Positions 1 through 12,908 of a stretch of DNA of 64,000 nt are shown piece by piece. Numbering within the stretch: position 1 is the first letter of the stretch; every line of letters starts with the position of its first letter. Below the pieces are notes generated by a model. It was not told the origin of the DNA and did not search any database. It worked only from the letters and a program-made list of their open reading frames with translations. The DNA comes from Rhizomicrobium sp. (GTDB lineage Bacteria > Pseudomonadota > Alphaproteobacteria > Micropepsales > Micropepsaceae), in NCBI GenBank assembly GCA_037200045.1, contig JBBCHM010000001.1, positions 806,001 through 870,000 on the forward strand, given 5' to 3'. The position numbers were made by a program, and so were the translations under genes.

Positions 1-2977
<2,977 letters not shown>

Positions 2978-2981
<4 letters not shown>

Positions 2982-5900
2982 AGGCGCAGACCTTTTCCGC
3001 CGAGAAACGCAACCTGCTGGACGCCCTGCTCAAGGACGAGGACGGTGTCGAAACGGCGACGACCGGCATTCCGCTTCGCAATCTTCAAATCGACGGCATG
3101 GATGCGTTTCCGCTGTCGTTTTCGCAGCTTCGCCTCTGGTTCCTCGACCAGCTCGAGCCCGGCAGCGCCTTCTACAATTTTCCGCTGGCCGTTCCGTTCA
3201 ATGTCGCGGTGAATACCGCCATCCTCGAACGCAGCATCAACGAGATCGTCAAGCGGCATGAAGCGCTTCGCACGGTGTTCGGCTCGGTGGGCGGCGAACC
3301 GGTGCAGATCGTGCTGCCGGAACTCGCTCTACCCCTTGCGGTCTTCGATCTGAGGTCGCTGGACAAGGAGGCGCAGGACGCCGAAATGACGCGGCTGGCC
3401 GCGGAATGGGCGCAGCGGCCGTTCGATCTCGCCCGCGGACCGCTGCTCCGCACGGCCTTGCTGCGGCGCGGGCCGGACGACAACGTATTCCTGCTCGTCA
3501 TGCACCACATCATTTCCGACGGCTGGTCGCTGGGCGTGTTCTGGCGCGAGCTAATCGCGCTCTACAACGCCTTCTACGTCAACCGTCCCTCGCCGCTTCC
3601 CGAGCTGGCGATCCAATATGCCGATTTCTCCGTCTGGCAGCGCGAGCGCCTGCGGGGCGAGAGACTCGAGGAACTCGTTTCTTACTGGAAGAAGCAGCTC
3701 GCCGGGATGCCGGTGCTGCAGCTTCCGACGGACCGGCCGCGGCCGCCGGTGCTCTCTTATCGCGGCGCGTTTCAGGAGCTCGTTCTGCCCCGCGCCCTCA
3801 CCGACGCGCTGAGGACGCTCAGCCAGCGCGAGGGCACGACGCTGTTCATGACGCTTTTCGCGGCGTTCACGGTTCTGCTGCAGCGTTATACCGGCCAGAG
3901 CGACATCGTCGTCGGCTCCTATGTCGCCAGCCGAGATCGCGCCGAACTCGAAAACCTGATCGGCTTCTTCATAAATTCGCTCGTCTTGCGCGCCGACCTG
4001 GCCGGCGATCCGACGTTCCGCACCTTGCTCGGGCGGGTGCGCGAAATGGCGCTCGATGCCTATGCGCATCAGGAGCTCCCTTTCGAAAAGCTCGTCGAGG
4101 AGCTCCAGCCCGAACGCGATTTGAGCCGCAATCCGCTCTTTCAGGTGAGCTTTCAACTGTTTTCGGCGCAGGCCGAGCGCGGCGCGGCGGCCGGACCCGA
4201 CGGGACCCCGACCATCGATCTCAACCGCGGCATGGCGATCTTCGACATCGCCGTCAATATCTGGGATGGACCGGATGGGCTGAGCGGCCATCTCGAATAC
4301 AGCACAGATCTGTTCGACCCGGCCACGATGGCGCGGCTTACGGGCCATTTCCGCAACCTGCTGAAAAGCGCGGTGACCAGCCCCGATGCGAAGCTGTCCG
4401 AGCTCGACATGCTGAGCGAATCCGAAAAGCGGCAATTGCTGGTCGAATGGAACGACACGAGCGCGGAGATTCCCGAGGCCGGCGTTCACGCGCTTTTCGA
4501 GCAGCAGGTCGCGCGAAATAGCGACGCCGTGGCGCTCGTCGCGGAAGGCGCCAGCATCACATACGGCGAGCTCAACAGGCGCGCCAACCGGCTCGCCCAC
4601 CGCCTGCGTCTCATGGAGGTCGGCCCAGGATCGGTGGTCGGCATCTGCTTCGAACGCGGCGGCGACATGGTGGCGGCGATCCTTGCGGTCCTCAAGGCGG
4701 GCGGCGCCTATCTGCCGCTCGATCCGAGCTATCCGTCGGAGCGTCTCGCGTTCATGCTGCAGGACAGCGGCGCGAAGATCGTCATTTCCGAAGAGCGTGC
4801 GTTCGGGCGCCTGCCGCCGCATGACGCCGAAATCCTGCGCATGGACGACGACGCCGTATTCGCCGGCCAGAGCGAGGCGAACCCGCCGGCCTCAGCCGGG
4901 CCGGACGATCTCTGCTATGTGATCTACACATCCGGCTCGACGGGAAAACCCAAAGGCGTCATGGGCCCGCATCGCGGGACCGTCAATCGCCTGCAATGGA
5001 TGTGGTCGGCCTATCCGTTCGAAGCCGGCGAGACCGTATGCCAGAAAACGGCCCTCAGCTTTGTCGATTCGATCTGGGAATTGTTCGGCGGATTGCTCCA
5101 GGGCGTCAAAACATTGGTTCTCCCGGACGAGACGGTCAGGGATCCGCGCAAGCTCGTGGACGCTCTTGCTAGGGCGAAGGTCAGCCGGATCGTCCTGGTG
5201 CCGTCCCTGCTGCGCGCGATGCTGACGAGCGGCATCGATCTGGCCGCGGAACTTCCGCATCTGAAGTTCTGGACGCTGAGCGGCGAGGCGCTGTCCTACG
5301 ACCTGTTCACCGATTTCCGCCAGGACGTTCCCCACGCACGGATCCTCAACCTTTACGGATCTTCGGAGGTCGCCGCCGACGTATTGTGTTGCGATCTGGG
5401 AACGACGGAGCCGGTCGCGAAATCGGTGCCGATCGGGCGGCCGATCGCGAACACCGAAGCCTATGTGCTGGACCGCGATCAGAACCTGGTTCCCATCGGT
5501 GTTCCCGGCGAACTGTATGTGGGGGGCCATGGGCTTGCGCGGGCCTACCACAACCGGCCGGAACTGACCGCCGAGAGCTTCATCGCCAGCCCGTTCGATG
5601 GGGCGAAGAGCGCCCGTTTGTACCGGACGCGCGATCAGGTCCGCTACCGGGCCGACGGACAGATCGAGTATCTGGGGCGGCTCGATCACCAGGTGAAGTT
5701 GCGCGGCTACCGCGTCGAATTGGGCGAGATCGAGACCGCTCTGGCGGAGCACCGGCTGGTCCGCGAAGCGGCGGCGTCGGTCGTCCAGGTCGGCGGCGAG
5801 GAAAATCGCCTGATCGCCTACGTGGTCCCCGCAGACGGCGACGGCGCGAACGTCGCGGACGATCCGGGCGCGGAACTCGCATCGCGCTGGCAGACCGTCT

Positions 5901-7582
5901 GGAACGAGACCTATGTCGGCACCGAGGCGGGCAGCGGATCGTTCAACACCATCGGCTGGAACAGCTCCTACAGCGGGGAGGCGATTTCCGAGCCCGAAAT
6001 GCGCGAATGGGTCGAGCAGACGGTCGACCGCGTTCTCTCTTTCGCGCCGAAGCGGGTGCTCGAGATCGGGTGCGGCACCGGCCTCGTTCTGCTGCGCGTG
6101 GCCGATCGCTGTGTGGACTATGTCGCAACGGACTTCTCGCGCATCGCGCTGGACCAGGTGCGTCGCGAAATCGAAAAAGCGCCCGAGAAATATCGGTGCG
6201 TTTCGCTCCTCGAACGCGAGGCGACCGATTTCGACGGCCTGGAAGGACCGTTCGACCTCATCATTCTCAATTCGGTGATCCAGTATTTCCCCGGCGCTCC
6301 CTATCTCGCGGAGGTGTTGAAGGGCGCGCTCGGCCTGCTCGCCCCTTCGGGTTCGGTCTTTATCGGCGACGTGCGCAGCCTCTCCTTGCTGCGCGGATTC
6401 CACACGGCCGTCGAATTGCATCACGCGCCCGACGACCTCTCGGCCGATGTCTTGAGTGCGCGCATCCACCGGCAGGTCGTGCAGGAGAAAGAGTTGGCCG
6501 TCGATCCCGCCGTTTTCCACGCGTTCGGACCGGACGTTGCGCAAGTCACCGTGGATTTGAAGCGCGGAACGCTCGTCAACGAGATGATGCAGTTCCGCTA
6601 TGACGTGACTCTGCGCCGTGAGGCGGCGCCATTGGCGTCCTCTCCGGATAGCTGGATGGACTGGCGGGCGGACGAAATGACGCTCGAGCGGCTGCGCGAT
6701 CTCCTGTCGGCCGAGCGGCCTGCGGTGCTCGGCGTGACGGGCGTTCCGAATGGGCGGCTGGGCAAGCCGATGAAGGCGCTCGAGCTTCTCGCCACGGCGT
6801 CCCTTGCGGCCGCGGGTGAATTGCGCCGGGCCGTCGAACGGGCGGAACATGACGGCATCGATCCCGAGGCGGTGTGGGCTCTGGGCGGCGAGTTCGACTA
6901 CGACGTTGCGGTGGGCTGGCTCGGATTGGGCGGCGACGGCTGCTACGACATCGTATTTCGGCGCCGCGAACCGTCTTCGCCGCACCGCGGCTTCGGATTC
7001 CCTTCGGCCGGCATGGCGCATGGCGCGGCGGGCGAGCAGCACGTCACCAATCCGGCCGCCGGCGTAAGGATGCAGATTCTGATCGCCGACCTGCGTGCGC
7101 ATCTTCAGAAGCGTCTGCCGCACTACATGGTGCCCGCTTCGATCGTTGTGCTCGAAAATCTGCCGCAGACCCCGAACGGCAAGGTCGACCGCCGCGCCTT
7201 GCCGGCGCCCAACGCGGTCCGCGACCGTTTCGTCAACACCTATGTCGCGCCGCGCAACCGCACCGAAAGGCAGCTTGCCGCCATCTGGTCCGACGTTCTC
7301 AACGTGGAGCGGATCGGCGTGCGCGACAATTTCTTCGAGCTTGGCGGCCATTCGCTGCTTGCGACGCAGCTGGTGTCGCGCATACGGATCGAGTTCAACA
7401 GCGAAATGCCGGTGCGCGCGATCTTCGAGATGCCAACCATCGCGGCGCTCGCGATGAAACTCGACCGTCGCCCCGGCGGCGCGCAGCGGCCGGCGGAATC
7501 GGGGATCGGAAGAATTTCGCCCGCCGGGGCCTTGCGGGCGTCGGCCAACAAACGCAACGGACGATCGGGACGCGCGTCGTGA
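2978..7582 (+). CDS. Nonribosomal peptide synthetase, C-A(N-MT)-T module; predicted beta-alanine-activating with embedded N-methyltransferase
   Basis: A 1534-residue single-module NRPS. The ATG at 2978 overlaps the upstream stop; the frame is open further upstream, but only there do the docking-like MKAQTFSAEKRNLLDALL segment and the C domain begin. C domain has HHIISDGWS at about residue 176. The A domain (from about 620) has YTSGSTGKPKG near 650 and the unusual LYGSSEV in place of YGPTE. A SAM methyltransferase (about 968-1215, LEIGCGTG near 1028, LNSVIQYFP, GDVRSL) is inserted late in the A domain, as in NRPS N-methylating modules. A10 (NGKVDRRALP) is near 1400; the T-domain serine is S1459. 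The code read by eye is VDWLTSLADK, 8/10 identical to the beta-alanine code VDWVISLADK. There is no thioesterase or reductase domain; the protein ends in a short low-complexity tail, so the release route is not visible. Confidence 0.95.
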
Positions 7583-8367
7583 ACTCTCCAGACGATCCTT
7601 CGCCGAACGTGGATTTGTGTCGTCTCGGCACCGGGCATGGGCCTATCGCGCTGGTCTGTCTGCCCTATGCGGGCGGCGGAACGTCGATCTATCGGTCATG
7701 GCCGAAGGCGCTGCCCGGCGTTGCCGTCTATGCGCTCGGCCTGCCGGGGCGGGAAGGGCGGCTCGCGGAAGAGCCGTTCGCGGAGATCGGCGCGCTTGTC
7801 GCCGCGACGGCGGCCGCGATCCTGACCGTTGGCCCAGAACCCTACGCGCTGTTCGGCCACAGCATGGGCGCGCTGGTCGCGTTCGAAACCGCAAGGCGGC
7901 TGCGGCACCAGGACGCCGTCGCGCCGGCCCACCTCTTCGTGTCGGGATTCCGGGCGCCGCATCTGCCCGATCCCAAACCGCCGCTCCACGATCTGCCGCA
8001 TGCGCGATTCATCGACGAACTGCGCCGCATCAACGGCGACGCCTTCGATCCGGACGGCCATTCGGAGTTGCTCGAACTGATGCTGCCCACGCTGCGCGCG
8101 GATTTTCGGCTGGTTCAGACCTATGCCTATCGCGCCGAGCCGCCGCTCGTTTCGCCGATCACGGCATTCGGCGGCCTGGGCGACACGGATGTCGACGAGC
8201 AGCAATTGCTGGGGTGGCGGCGGCACACTTCGGCATCCTTCGCGCTGAAGCTGTTTCCGGGCGGGCATTTCTTCCTTCAGACCGCGGCGGACAACCTGCT
8301 CAAGGAAATCGGCCTGCGCCTCAATCCGCAACCGACGAATCCATCCTGGCGATCGAGGGAGACTTGA
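7579..8367 (+). CDS. Type II thioesterase of the NRPS operon
   Basis: A 262-residue alpha/beta hydrolase of the GrsT/SrfAD family, which removes wrong or stalled acyl groups from carrier domains and so keeps the synthetase active. Seen: LPYAGGG near the N-terminus, nucleophile elbow GHSMG with S95, and a late GGHFFL carrying the expected catalytic histidine. The start is the GTG at 7579 overlapping the NRPS stop as GTGA, implying translational coupling. Length is typical for stand-alone type II enzymes (about 230-260). Because neither visible synthetase has its own thioesterase domain, this enzyme could take part in release, but its family normally edits rather than releases. Confidence 0.93.
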   Translation: MNSPDDPSPNVDLCRLGTGHGPIALVCLPYAGGGTSIYRSWPKALPGVAVYALGLPGREGRLAEEPFAEIGALVAATAAAILTVGPEPYALFGHSMGALVAFETARRLRHQDAVAPAHLFVSGFRAPHLPDPKPPLHDLPHARFIDELRRINGDAFDPDGHSELLELMLPTLRADFRLVQTYAYRAEPPLVSPITAFGGLGDTDVDEQQLLGWRRHTSASFALKLFPGGHFFLQTAADNLLKEIGLRLNPQPTNPSWRSRET

Positions 8368-8368
8368 A

Positions 8369-8749
8369 ATGCGCCGCATGTTCAAAAGCAAAATCCACCG
8401 GGCGACCGTCACGGATGCCGATCTTCACTACGAAGGAAGCCTCTCGATCGATCGCGATCTGATGGCCGCGGCGGACATCGTCGAATTCGAGGAAGTTCAC
8501 GTCTGGAACGTGACGCGCGGCACGAGGCTGACCACCTACGCCATCGCGGCGCCCAAAGGCAGCGGCATCATCTGCACGAACGGCGCCGCCGCCCATCTCA
8601 CCAAGGCCGGCGATCTCGTCATCATTGCGACATTTCACGACGTCGATGAGGTGTCGGCGTCCTATGCGCCGATCGTCGTGCGGGTCGACGAGAAAAACCG
8701 TATCGTCGGACTGCAGCCGGAGACGGCGGGGCCGGCGCGGGCGGCGTAA
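8369..8749 (+). CDS. panD: Aspartate 1-decarboxylase (pyruvoyl-dependent), beta-alanine supply
   Basis: A 126-residue PanD proenzyme, the usual family length. It converts L-aspartate to beta-alanine and self-cleaves to form a pyruvoyl group. The cleavage site is visible as G23-S24 in LHYEGS, with the upstream KIHR segment and the later NGAAAH motif conserved. The ATG lies 1 nt after the thioesterase stop, with an AGGGAG ribosome site inside the end of that gene, so panD is the last gene of the NRPS operon and not a stand-alone pantothenate gene. With the beta-alanine-like code of the adjacent A domain, the simplest reading is that it feeds the synthetase. It may also, or only, serve pantothenate synthesis if it is the sole genomic copy. 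Confidence 0.95.
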   Translation: MRRMFKSKIHRATVTDADLHYEGSLSIDRDLMAAADIVEFEEVHVWNVTRGTRLTTYAIAAPKGSGIICTNGAAAHLTKAGDLVIIATFHDVDEVSASYAPIVVRVDEKNRIVGLQPETAGPARAA

Positions 8750-8756
8750 CAGCCTG

Positions 8757-9521
8757 TCAGTGCGCCGTCTGGGCACCGTCGATGACGAAAGTCTGACCGG
8801 TGGCGAAGCTTGCCAGGTCGGAGCACAAATAGAGCACCAGGCCGGTGATCTCCTCCGGCTTGGCGGCCCGGCCCACCGGACTGTGCGCCAGAAGCGCGGC
8901 CCGAAACTGCGGATCGTCCAGCCAGCGCTGGGTCATCGGCGTCTCGACGAAGCCCGGCGCCAGCGCGTTGATGCGGATGTTCTGCTTGGCGTAGTCCAGC
9001 GCGCCGGCCTTGGTGAGGCCGATCACGCCGTGCTTGGCCGCGACATAGGGCGCCATGCCGGGATCGGCGACCAGTCCGGCGATCGAAGCGGTGTTGACGA
9101 TCGCGCCGCCGCCTGTCTTCAGCATATGGCGGATCTCGTACTTCATGCACAGGAACACGCCGAGAAGGTCGACCGCCAGGATATCGTCGAAGGTGTCGTC
9201 GGCCATGTCGGCCAGCGGCAAAGTGGGCGGCAGGATGCCGGCATTGTTGAAGGCGCAGTCCATGCGGCCGAAAGCGGAGACCGTGGCGTCGACGAGCGCG
9301 GCGACCTGATCGGCCTTGCGTACGTCGCAGCGCTTGAAGAAGGCCCGGCCGCCGGCGTCGGTGATGACCTTGGCGGTCTCTTCGGCGCGGTCATCGACAT
9401 CGCCGATGGCCACGCTCGCGCCCTGCCGCCCGAAAGCCAGCGCGGTTGCCCGGCCGATGCCGGTCGCGCCACCTGTGATCAGGACGGTCTTGCCCGTGAA
9501 GTCCAGCAGGCGATCGACCAT
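8757..9521 (-). CDS. SDR family NAD(P)-dependent oxidoreductase
   Basis: A classical short-chain dehydrogenase of 254 residues. Seen: N-terminal Rossmann motif TGGATGIG, NNAG, catalytic serine region NTASIAG, YVAAKHG with the Tyr-x3-Lys pair, and a C-terminal IDGAQTAH. A strong AGGAGG lies 8 nt before the ATG. It is convergent with panD (7-nt gap) and follows pgl on the same strand after 86 nt, so it could be a distal member of the GlcNAc operon or have its own promoter. The substrate cannot be told from sequence; the ADH_short_C2 subfamily covers many sugar, steroid and acyl substrates. Confidence 0.9.
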   Translation of the reverse strand: MVDRLLDFTGKTVLITGGATGIGRATALAFGRQGASVAIGDVDDRAEETAKVITDAGGRAFFKRCDVRKADQVAALVDATVSAFGRMDCAFNNAGILPPTLPLADMADDTFDDILAVDLLGVFLCMKYEIRHMLKTGGGAIVNTASIAGLVADPGMAPYVAAKHGVIGLTKAGALDYAKQNIRINALAPGFVETPMTQRWLDDPQFRAALLAHSPVGRAAKPEEITGLVLYLCSDLASFATGQTFVIDGAQTAH

Positions 9522-9607
9522 GTTCCCATCCTCCTGGCGCGAATCTCAGCGCGCCACCCAATCCCCGTATACCGGGCGACCAGTCCCCGCAACTTCGCGG
9601 GACAGGG

Positions 9608-10336
9608 CTATTCCGCCCAGTAGATCGATACGGGCACGTCGCTCTGGTGCAGCACGGCGCGCACGGGCTGCGACAGCACATCGTGACCGGCCAGGGCGCT
9701 CTTATAGGCCGCCAGCTTCGCCTCGCCCCGGATCAGAACCGCGATCCAGCGCGCGTCCAGGATCGCGCGCAGCGTCAGCGTCATGCGTTCGCCCATCGCG
9801 GTGACGTTCGGCGGGTTCACCGCGCGCACCAGTGCGGGATCTTGCCGGTCCAGCGCCTGCGCCAGTCCCTCGGAGCCGGGAATGAGCGACGCCGTATGTC
9901 CGTCCGTCCCCATTCCCAGCAGCATGACATCGAACGGCCGCGGCATCGCGGCCACCGCGGCATCGACATCGGCCTGCGCCGCGCGGGCCGTTTCGTGCGG
10001 CGTCTTGAACGGCACCAGATGGGCGGCGGCGGCCTTGCCCCGCAACAGGCGCGTGCGCGCCAGATGCTCGTTGCTGCGATCCGTCGTCGGCTCGGTCCAG
10101 CGCTCGTCCGAAAGCGTGATCTCGACATTCTTCCAGGGCACGTCGCGCGTCGCCAGCACGTCGTAGAAATCGCCCGGCGTCGTTCCGCCCGAGACGACGA
10201 GCCCCGCGCGCCCGCTGCGCGCGACGCCGGCGCTCAGGCGCGATCCAACTTCTTCCGCCAAAGCGCGATGCAGATCGTCCGCGCGATGGAATCCGACGAA
10301 GGACGGTCTTGCCGTATTGGCGGCGGTGTCACTCAT
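9608..10336 (-). CDS. pgl: 6-phosphogluconolactonase
   Basis: A 242-residue Pgl/DevB-type lactonase (glucosamine-6-phosphate isomerase fold) that hydrolyses 6-phosphogluconolactone to 6-phosphogluconate. Seen: the phosphate-binding SGGTTP, LSDERW, NEHLARTRLL and the family signature GMGTDGHTASLIPG. The start overlaps the end of zwf by 8 nt, so both steps of glucose-6-P oxidation are translated together. It is the last tightly packed gene of the nag operon. The fold is related to NagB deaminase, but the motifs match Pgl and the operon already has a SIS-type deaminase. Confidence 0.95.
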   Translation of the reverse strand: MSDTAANTARPSFVGFHRADDLHRALAEEVGSRLSAGVARSGRAGLVVSGGTTPGDFYDVLATRDVPWKNVEITLSDERWTEPTTDRSNEHLARTRLLRGKAAAAHLVPFKTPHETARAAQADVDAAVAAMPRPFDVMLLGMGTDGHTASLIPGSEGLAQALDRQDPALVRAVNPPNVTAMGERMTLTLRAILDARWIAVLIRGEAKLAAYKSALAGHDVLSQPVRAVLHQSDVPVSIYWAE

Positions 10337-11768
10337 ACCAGCTATGTCCGTTGCGTTCGGTCAGCGCGATGGCCGATGACGGGCCCCAGCTTCCGGCGGC
10401 GTAGGGAGCGGGCGGCGTGCCTTGCCGCTGCCACCCCGCGACGATGTCGTCGATCCACGTCCATGCCGCTTCCGCCTCGTCGCGGCGCACGAACAGCGTG
10501 CTGTTGCCGCCCAGCGCTTCCAGCAGCAGACGCTCATAGGCGATGCGCCGCCGGGTCCGCTTGAATGTGTCGCTCAGGCTCAGGTTCAGGCTCAGCGGCC
10601 GCAGCCGCATCTGTTCGAGATCCGGCGTCTTGTTCATCAGCAGGAGCGCGATCTCCTCTTCCGGCTGAAGGCGGATGGTCAGGCGGTTCGCCAGCAATTC
10701 GTTTCCGGCGAAGATCGAATGCGGCACTTCGCGGAACTGGATCACGATCTCCGACTGGCGCCGCGGCAACCGCTTGCCGGTGCGCAGATAGAACGGCACG
10801 CCGGCCCAGCGCCAATTGTCGATATTGGCCTGGATCGCGACGAAGGTTTCGGTGCCGCTGGGGCGGCCGCCGGCCTCGTCGGCATAACCTTTGACCTCAC
10901 GGCCTTCGGCGAAGCCCGCGCCGTACTGTCCGCGCACGGCCCTCCTGGCGATGTCGCGGCTGTCGATCGGGCGCAGCGAATGCAGCACCTTCACCTTCTC
11001 GTTGCGCACCGAATCCGGATCGAGGTTCGCCGGCGGCTCCATCGCCACCAGGCACAGCAGCTGGAGAAGATGGTTCTGCACCATGTCGCGGACCGCGCCG
11101 TACTCGTCGTAATAGGACCAGCGATCCTCGACGCCCACGGTCTCGGCGACGGTGATCTGCACCTGCTCGATGCTGACCTTGTTCCACAAGGGTTCGAACA
11201 GCGTGTTGGCGAAGCGCAGCGCCAACAGGTTTTGCACCGCCTCCTTGCCGAGATAGTGGTCGATGCGGAAGATGTTTTCCTCGGCGAAGGTCCGCGCCAG
11301 CGAATCGTTGATCGCGCGGCAGCTTTGCAGGTCGCGGCCGATCGGCTTCTCGACGACCACGCGGCTGCGCGGGCCCGCGAGCCCGGCGGTCTTCAGATGG
11401 CCGCAGATCGCGCCGTAAAGGCTGGGCGAAGTCGAAAGATAAAACAGGCTGTCCTCGGTCCCGCCCAGCGCATCGCGCAGGTTCGCGAACGAGGTTGCGT
11501 CCGTCGCATCGACCGCGGCATGCCGCAGGCGCTTCGCGAAACCCTCCCACGCCGCGTCGTTGTAGCGCTCGCCCGAACGGCTTCTGACCCATTCGCGCAC
11601 CCGCGCGGCAAAGGCTTCGTGCGTCATCGCGGCGCGGGAGCAGCCGATGATCGTCAGATCGGCCGGCAGCAATCCTTCCGTTTCCAGGAAATAGAGCGAC
11701 GGGAACAGCATGCGCTGCGCCAAATCGCCAGTGGCGCCGAAGATCGCGAGGACGCGACTGGCGGTCAT
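10329..11768 (-). CDS. zwf: Glucose-6-phosphate 1-dehydrogenase
   Basis: A protein of about 479 residues that oxidises glucose-6-P to 6-phosphogluconolactone with NADP+ (or NAD+). Seen: N-terminal FGATGDLAQR dinucleotide site and the substrate signature RIDHYLGKE followed by VQNLLALRFAN. I chose the ATG whose A is the last base of the nagA stop (TGATG); a GTG one codon upstream is also possible. Its place inside the GlcNAc operon suggests that fructose-6-P from amino sugars is isomerised and sent to the Entner-Doudoroff or pentose phosphate route. No edd, eda, gnd or pgi gene is in the window. Confidence 0.96.
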   Translation of the reverse strand: MTASRVLAIFGATGDLAQRMLFPSLYFLETEGLLPADLTIIGCSRAAMTHEAFAARVREWVRSRSGERYNDAAWEGFAKRLRHAAVDATDATSFANLRDALGGTEDSLFYLSTSPSLYGAICGHLKTAGLAGPRSRVVVEKPIGRDLQSCRAINDSLARTFAEENIFRIDHYLGKEAVQNLLALRFANTLFEPLWNKVSIEQVQITVAETVGVEDRWSYYDEYGAVRDMVQNHLLQLLCLVAMEPPANLDPDSVRNEKVKVLHSLRPIDSRDIARRAVRGQYGAGFAEGREVKGYADEAGGRPSGTETFVAIQANIDNWRWAGVPFYLRTGKRLPRRQSEIVIQFREVPHSIFAGNELLANRLTIRLQPEEEIALLLMNKTPDLEQMRLRPLSLNLSLSDTFKRTRRRIAYERLLLEALGGNSTLFVRRDEAEAAWTWIDDIVAGWQRQGTPPAPYAAGSWGPSSAIALTERNGHSWYE

Positions 11769-12907
11769 CACCAGACCCTTGCGCCGTCGATCCAGGTTTC
11801 CTGAACGCCGAGCGCGTCGTCCATCACGACGAAATTGGCCCGCTGCCCTGTTGCGATCGTGCCCATCTCTCCGCCAAGCCCGAGAAAAGCCGCCGGGTTC
11901 CGGCCGGCCATGGCGACCGCCTCGGCGAGATCAACGTTCATCAGGCTCATAGCGTTGCGCACCGCGCTCGCCATGTCGAGGTCGCACCCCGCCAGCGTGC
12001 CGTCCGGCGCTATGCAGACGCCGTCCTTCACCGTGATCGTGCGGCCCTGCAGCGTGAACGTCTTGGTCGCCGCCCCGACGCTGGGCATCGCGTCGGTAAC
12101 CAGCATCAGCTTGTCCGCGCCCTTGCAGGCCAGCGCGATGCGCAGAGCCGCGGGATCCACATGGTGGCCGTCGGCGATGATGCCGCACCAGCTCGCCGCG
12201 TCGTCCAGCGCCGCGCCAACCGTTCCCGGCTGGCGCGCACGCAGCGGCGACATCGCGTTGAACAGATGCGTGAAGCCGGTGAGCCCATGGTCCAGCGCGG
12301 CGCGGATGTCGCCATAGGCCGCATCCGTATGTCCCGCCGATACGATCACGCCCGCCCCGGCCAGCGCCGCCACCATGTCGGGCGTGGTCTGTTCCGGCGC
12401 CAGCGTGACCAGCGTCTTGCCGCGCTTGAACGACGTCAACAGCTCGAACGCTTCTGTGTCCAGCGCGCGGAAATTCGCCGCGTTGTGGATGCCCTTGCGC
12501 TCGGGATTGAGGAACGGCCCTTCGATATGGATGCCGAGCACGCCTGGCACGCCTTCCTGCATCGCCGCGTCGACGGCAGCGATCGCGGACCGGATGAGCG
12601 CGAGGTCGCCGCTGATCAGCGTCGGCAGAAAACCGGTCGTGCCGAACCGCGCATGCGCCTGGGCGATGGTCCGCAGGGTCTCGATGCCCGGCGCATCGCC
12701 GAACAGCACGCCGCCGCCGCCATTCACCTGGACGTCGATGAAGCCCGGCAGCAGCAGCCTGCCGCCCAGATCGTGGCGCGCCGCATCGGCCGGAATATCG
12801 CCCTGGCGCACGACGCCCGTGATGCGGCCGCCTTCGACCAGCACCGCGTGCTCCGCGATCGCGCCGCGGTCCGTCATCACCCGGCCGTTGGTCAAGGCGG
12901 TCTGCAT
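11768..12907 (-). CDS. nagA: N-acetylglucosamine-6-phosphate deacetylase
   Basis: A 379-residue amidohydrolase converting GlcNAc-6-P to glucosamine-6-P and acetate. Seen: entry motif LLPGFIDVQVNGGGG, GIHIEGPFLNPERKG, the metal-site histidine segment SAGHTDA, HLFNAM, GIIADGHH and the catalytic VTDAMP. Length is normal. It starts 1 nt after the deaminase stop and ends overlapping zwf. It needs phosphorylated substrate, which fits the GlcNAc-specific PTS encoded on the other strand. Confidence 0.96.
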   Translation of the reverse strand: MQTALTNGRVMTDRGAIAEHAVLVEGGRITGVVRQGDIPADAARHDLGGRLLLPGFIDVQVNGGGGVLFGDAPGIETLRTIAQAHARFGTTGFLPTLISGDLALIRSAIAAVDAAMQEGVPGVLGIHIEGPFLNPERKGIHNAANFRALDTEAFELLTSFKRGKTLVTLAPEQTTPDMVAALAGAGVIVSAGHTDAAYGDIRAALDHGLTGFTHLFNAMSPLRARQPGTVGAALDDAASWCGIIADGHHVDPAALRIALACKGADKLMLVTDAMPSVGAATKTFTLQGRTITVKDGVCIAPDGTLAGCDLDMASAVRNAMSLMNVDLAEAVAMAGRNPAAFLGLGGEMGTIATGQRANFVVMDDALGVQETWIDGARVW

Positions 12908-12908
12908 G

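Noticed and set aside
5880..6620. Methyltransferase domain as a C-methyltransferase
   Set aside because: Insertion late within the A domain and the motifs LEIGCGTG, LNSVIQYFP and GDVRSL fit NRPS N-methyltransferases better.
4892..7351. An 819-codon open frame antisense to the NRPS gene
   Set aside because: It mirrors the codon pattern of the sense gene in GC-rich DNA and its translation has no domain motif; the sense strand has complete NRPS domains.
8757..9521. SDR as a tailoring or release enzyme of the NRPS product
   Set aside because: It is on the opposite strand, convergent with panD, and follows the sugar operon; nothing specific links it to the peptide.
9575..9607. Hairpin after pgl as a terminator
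   Set aside because: The stem CCCGC/GCGGG is short with a bulge and no U-run follows, so I could not support termination between pgl and the SDR gene.
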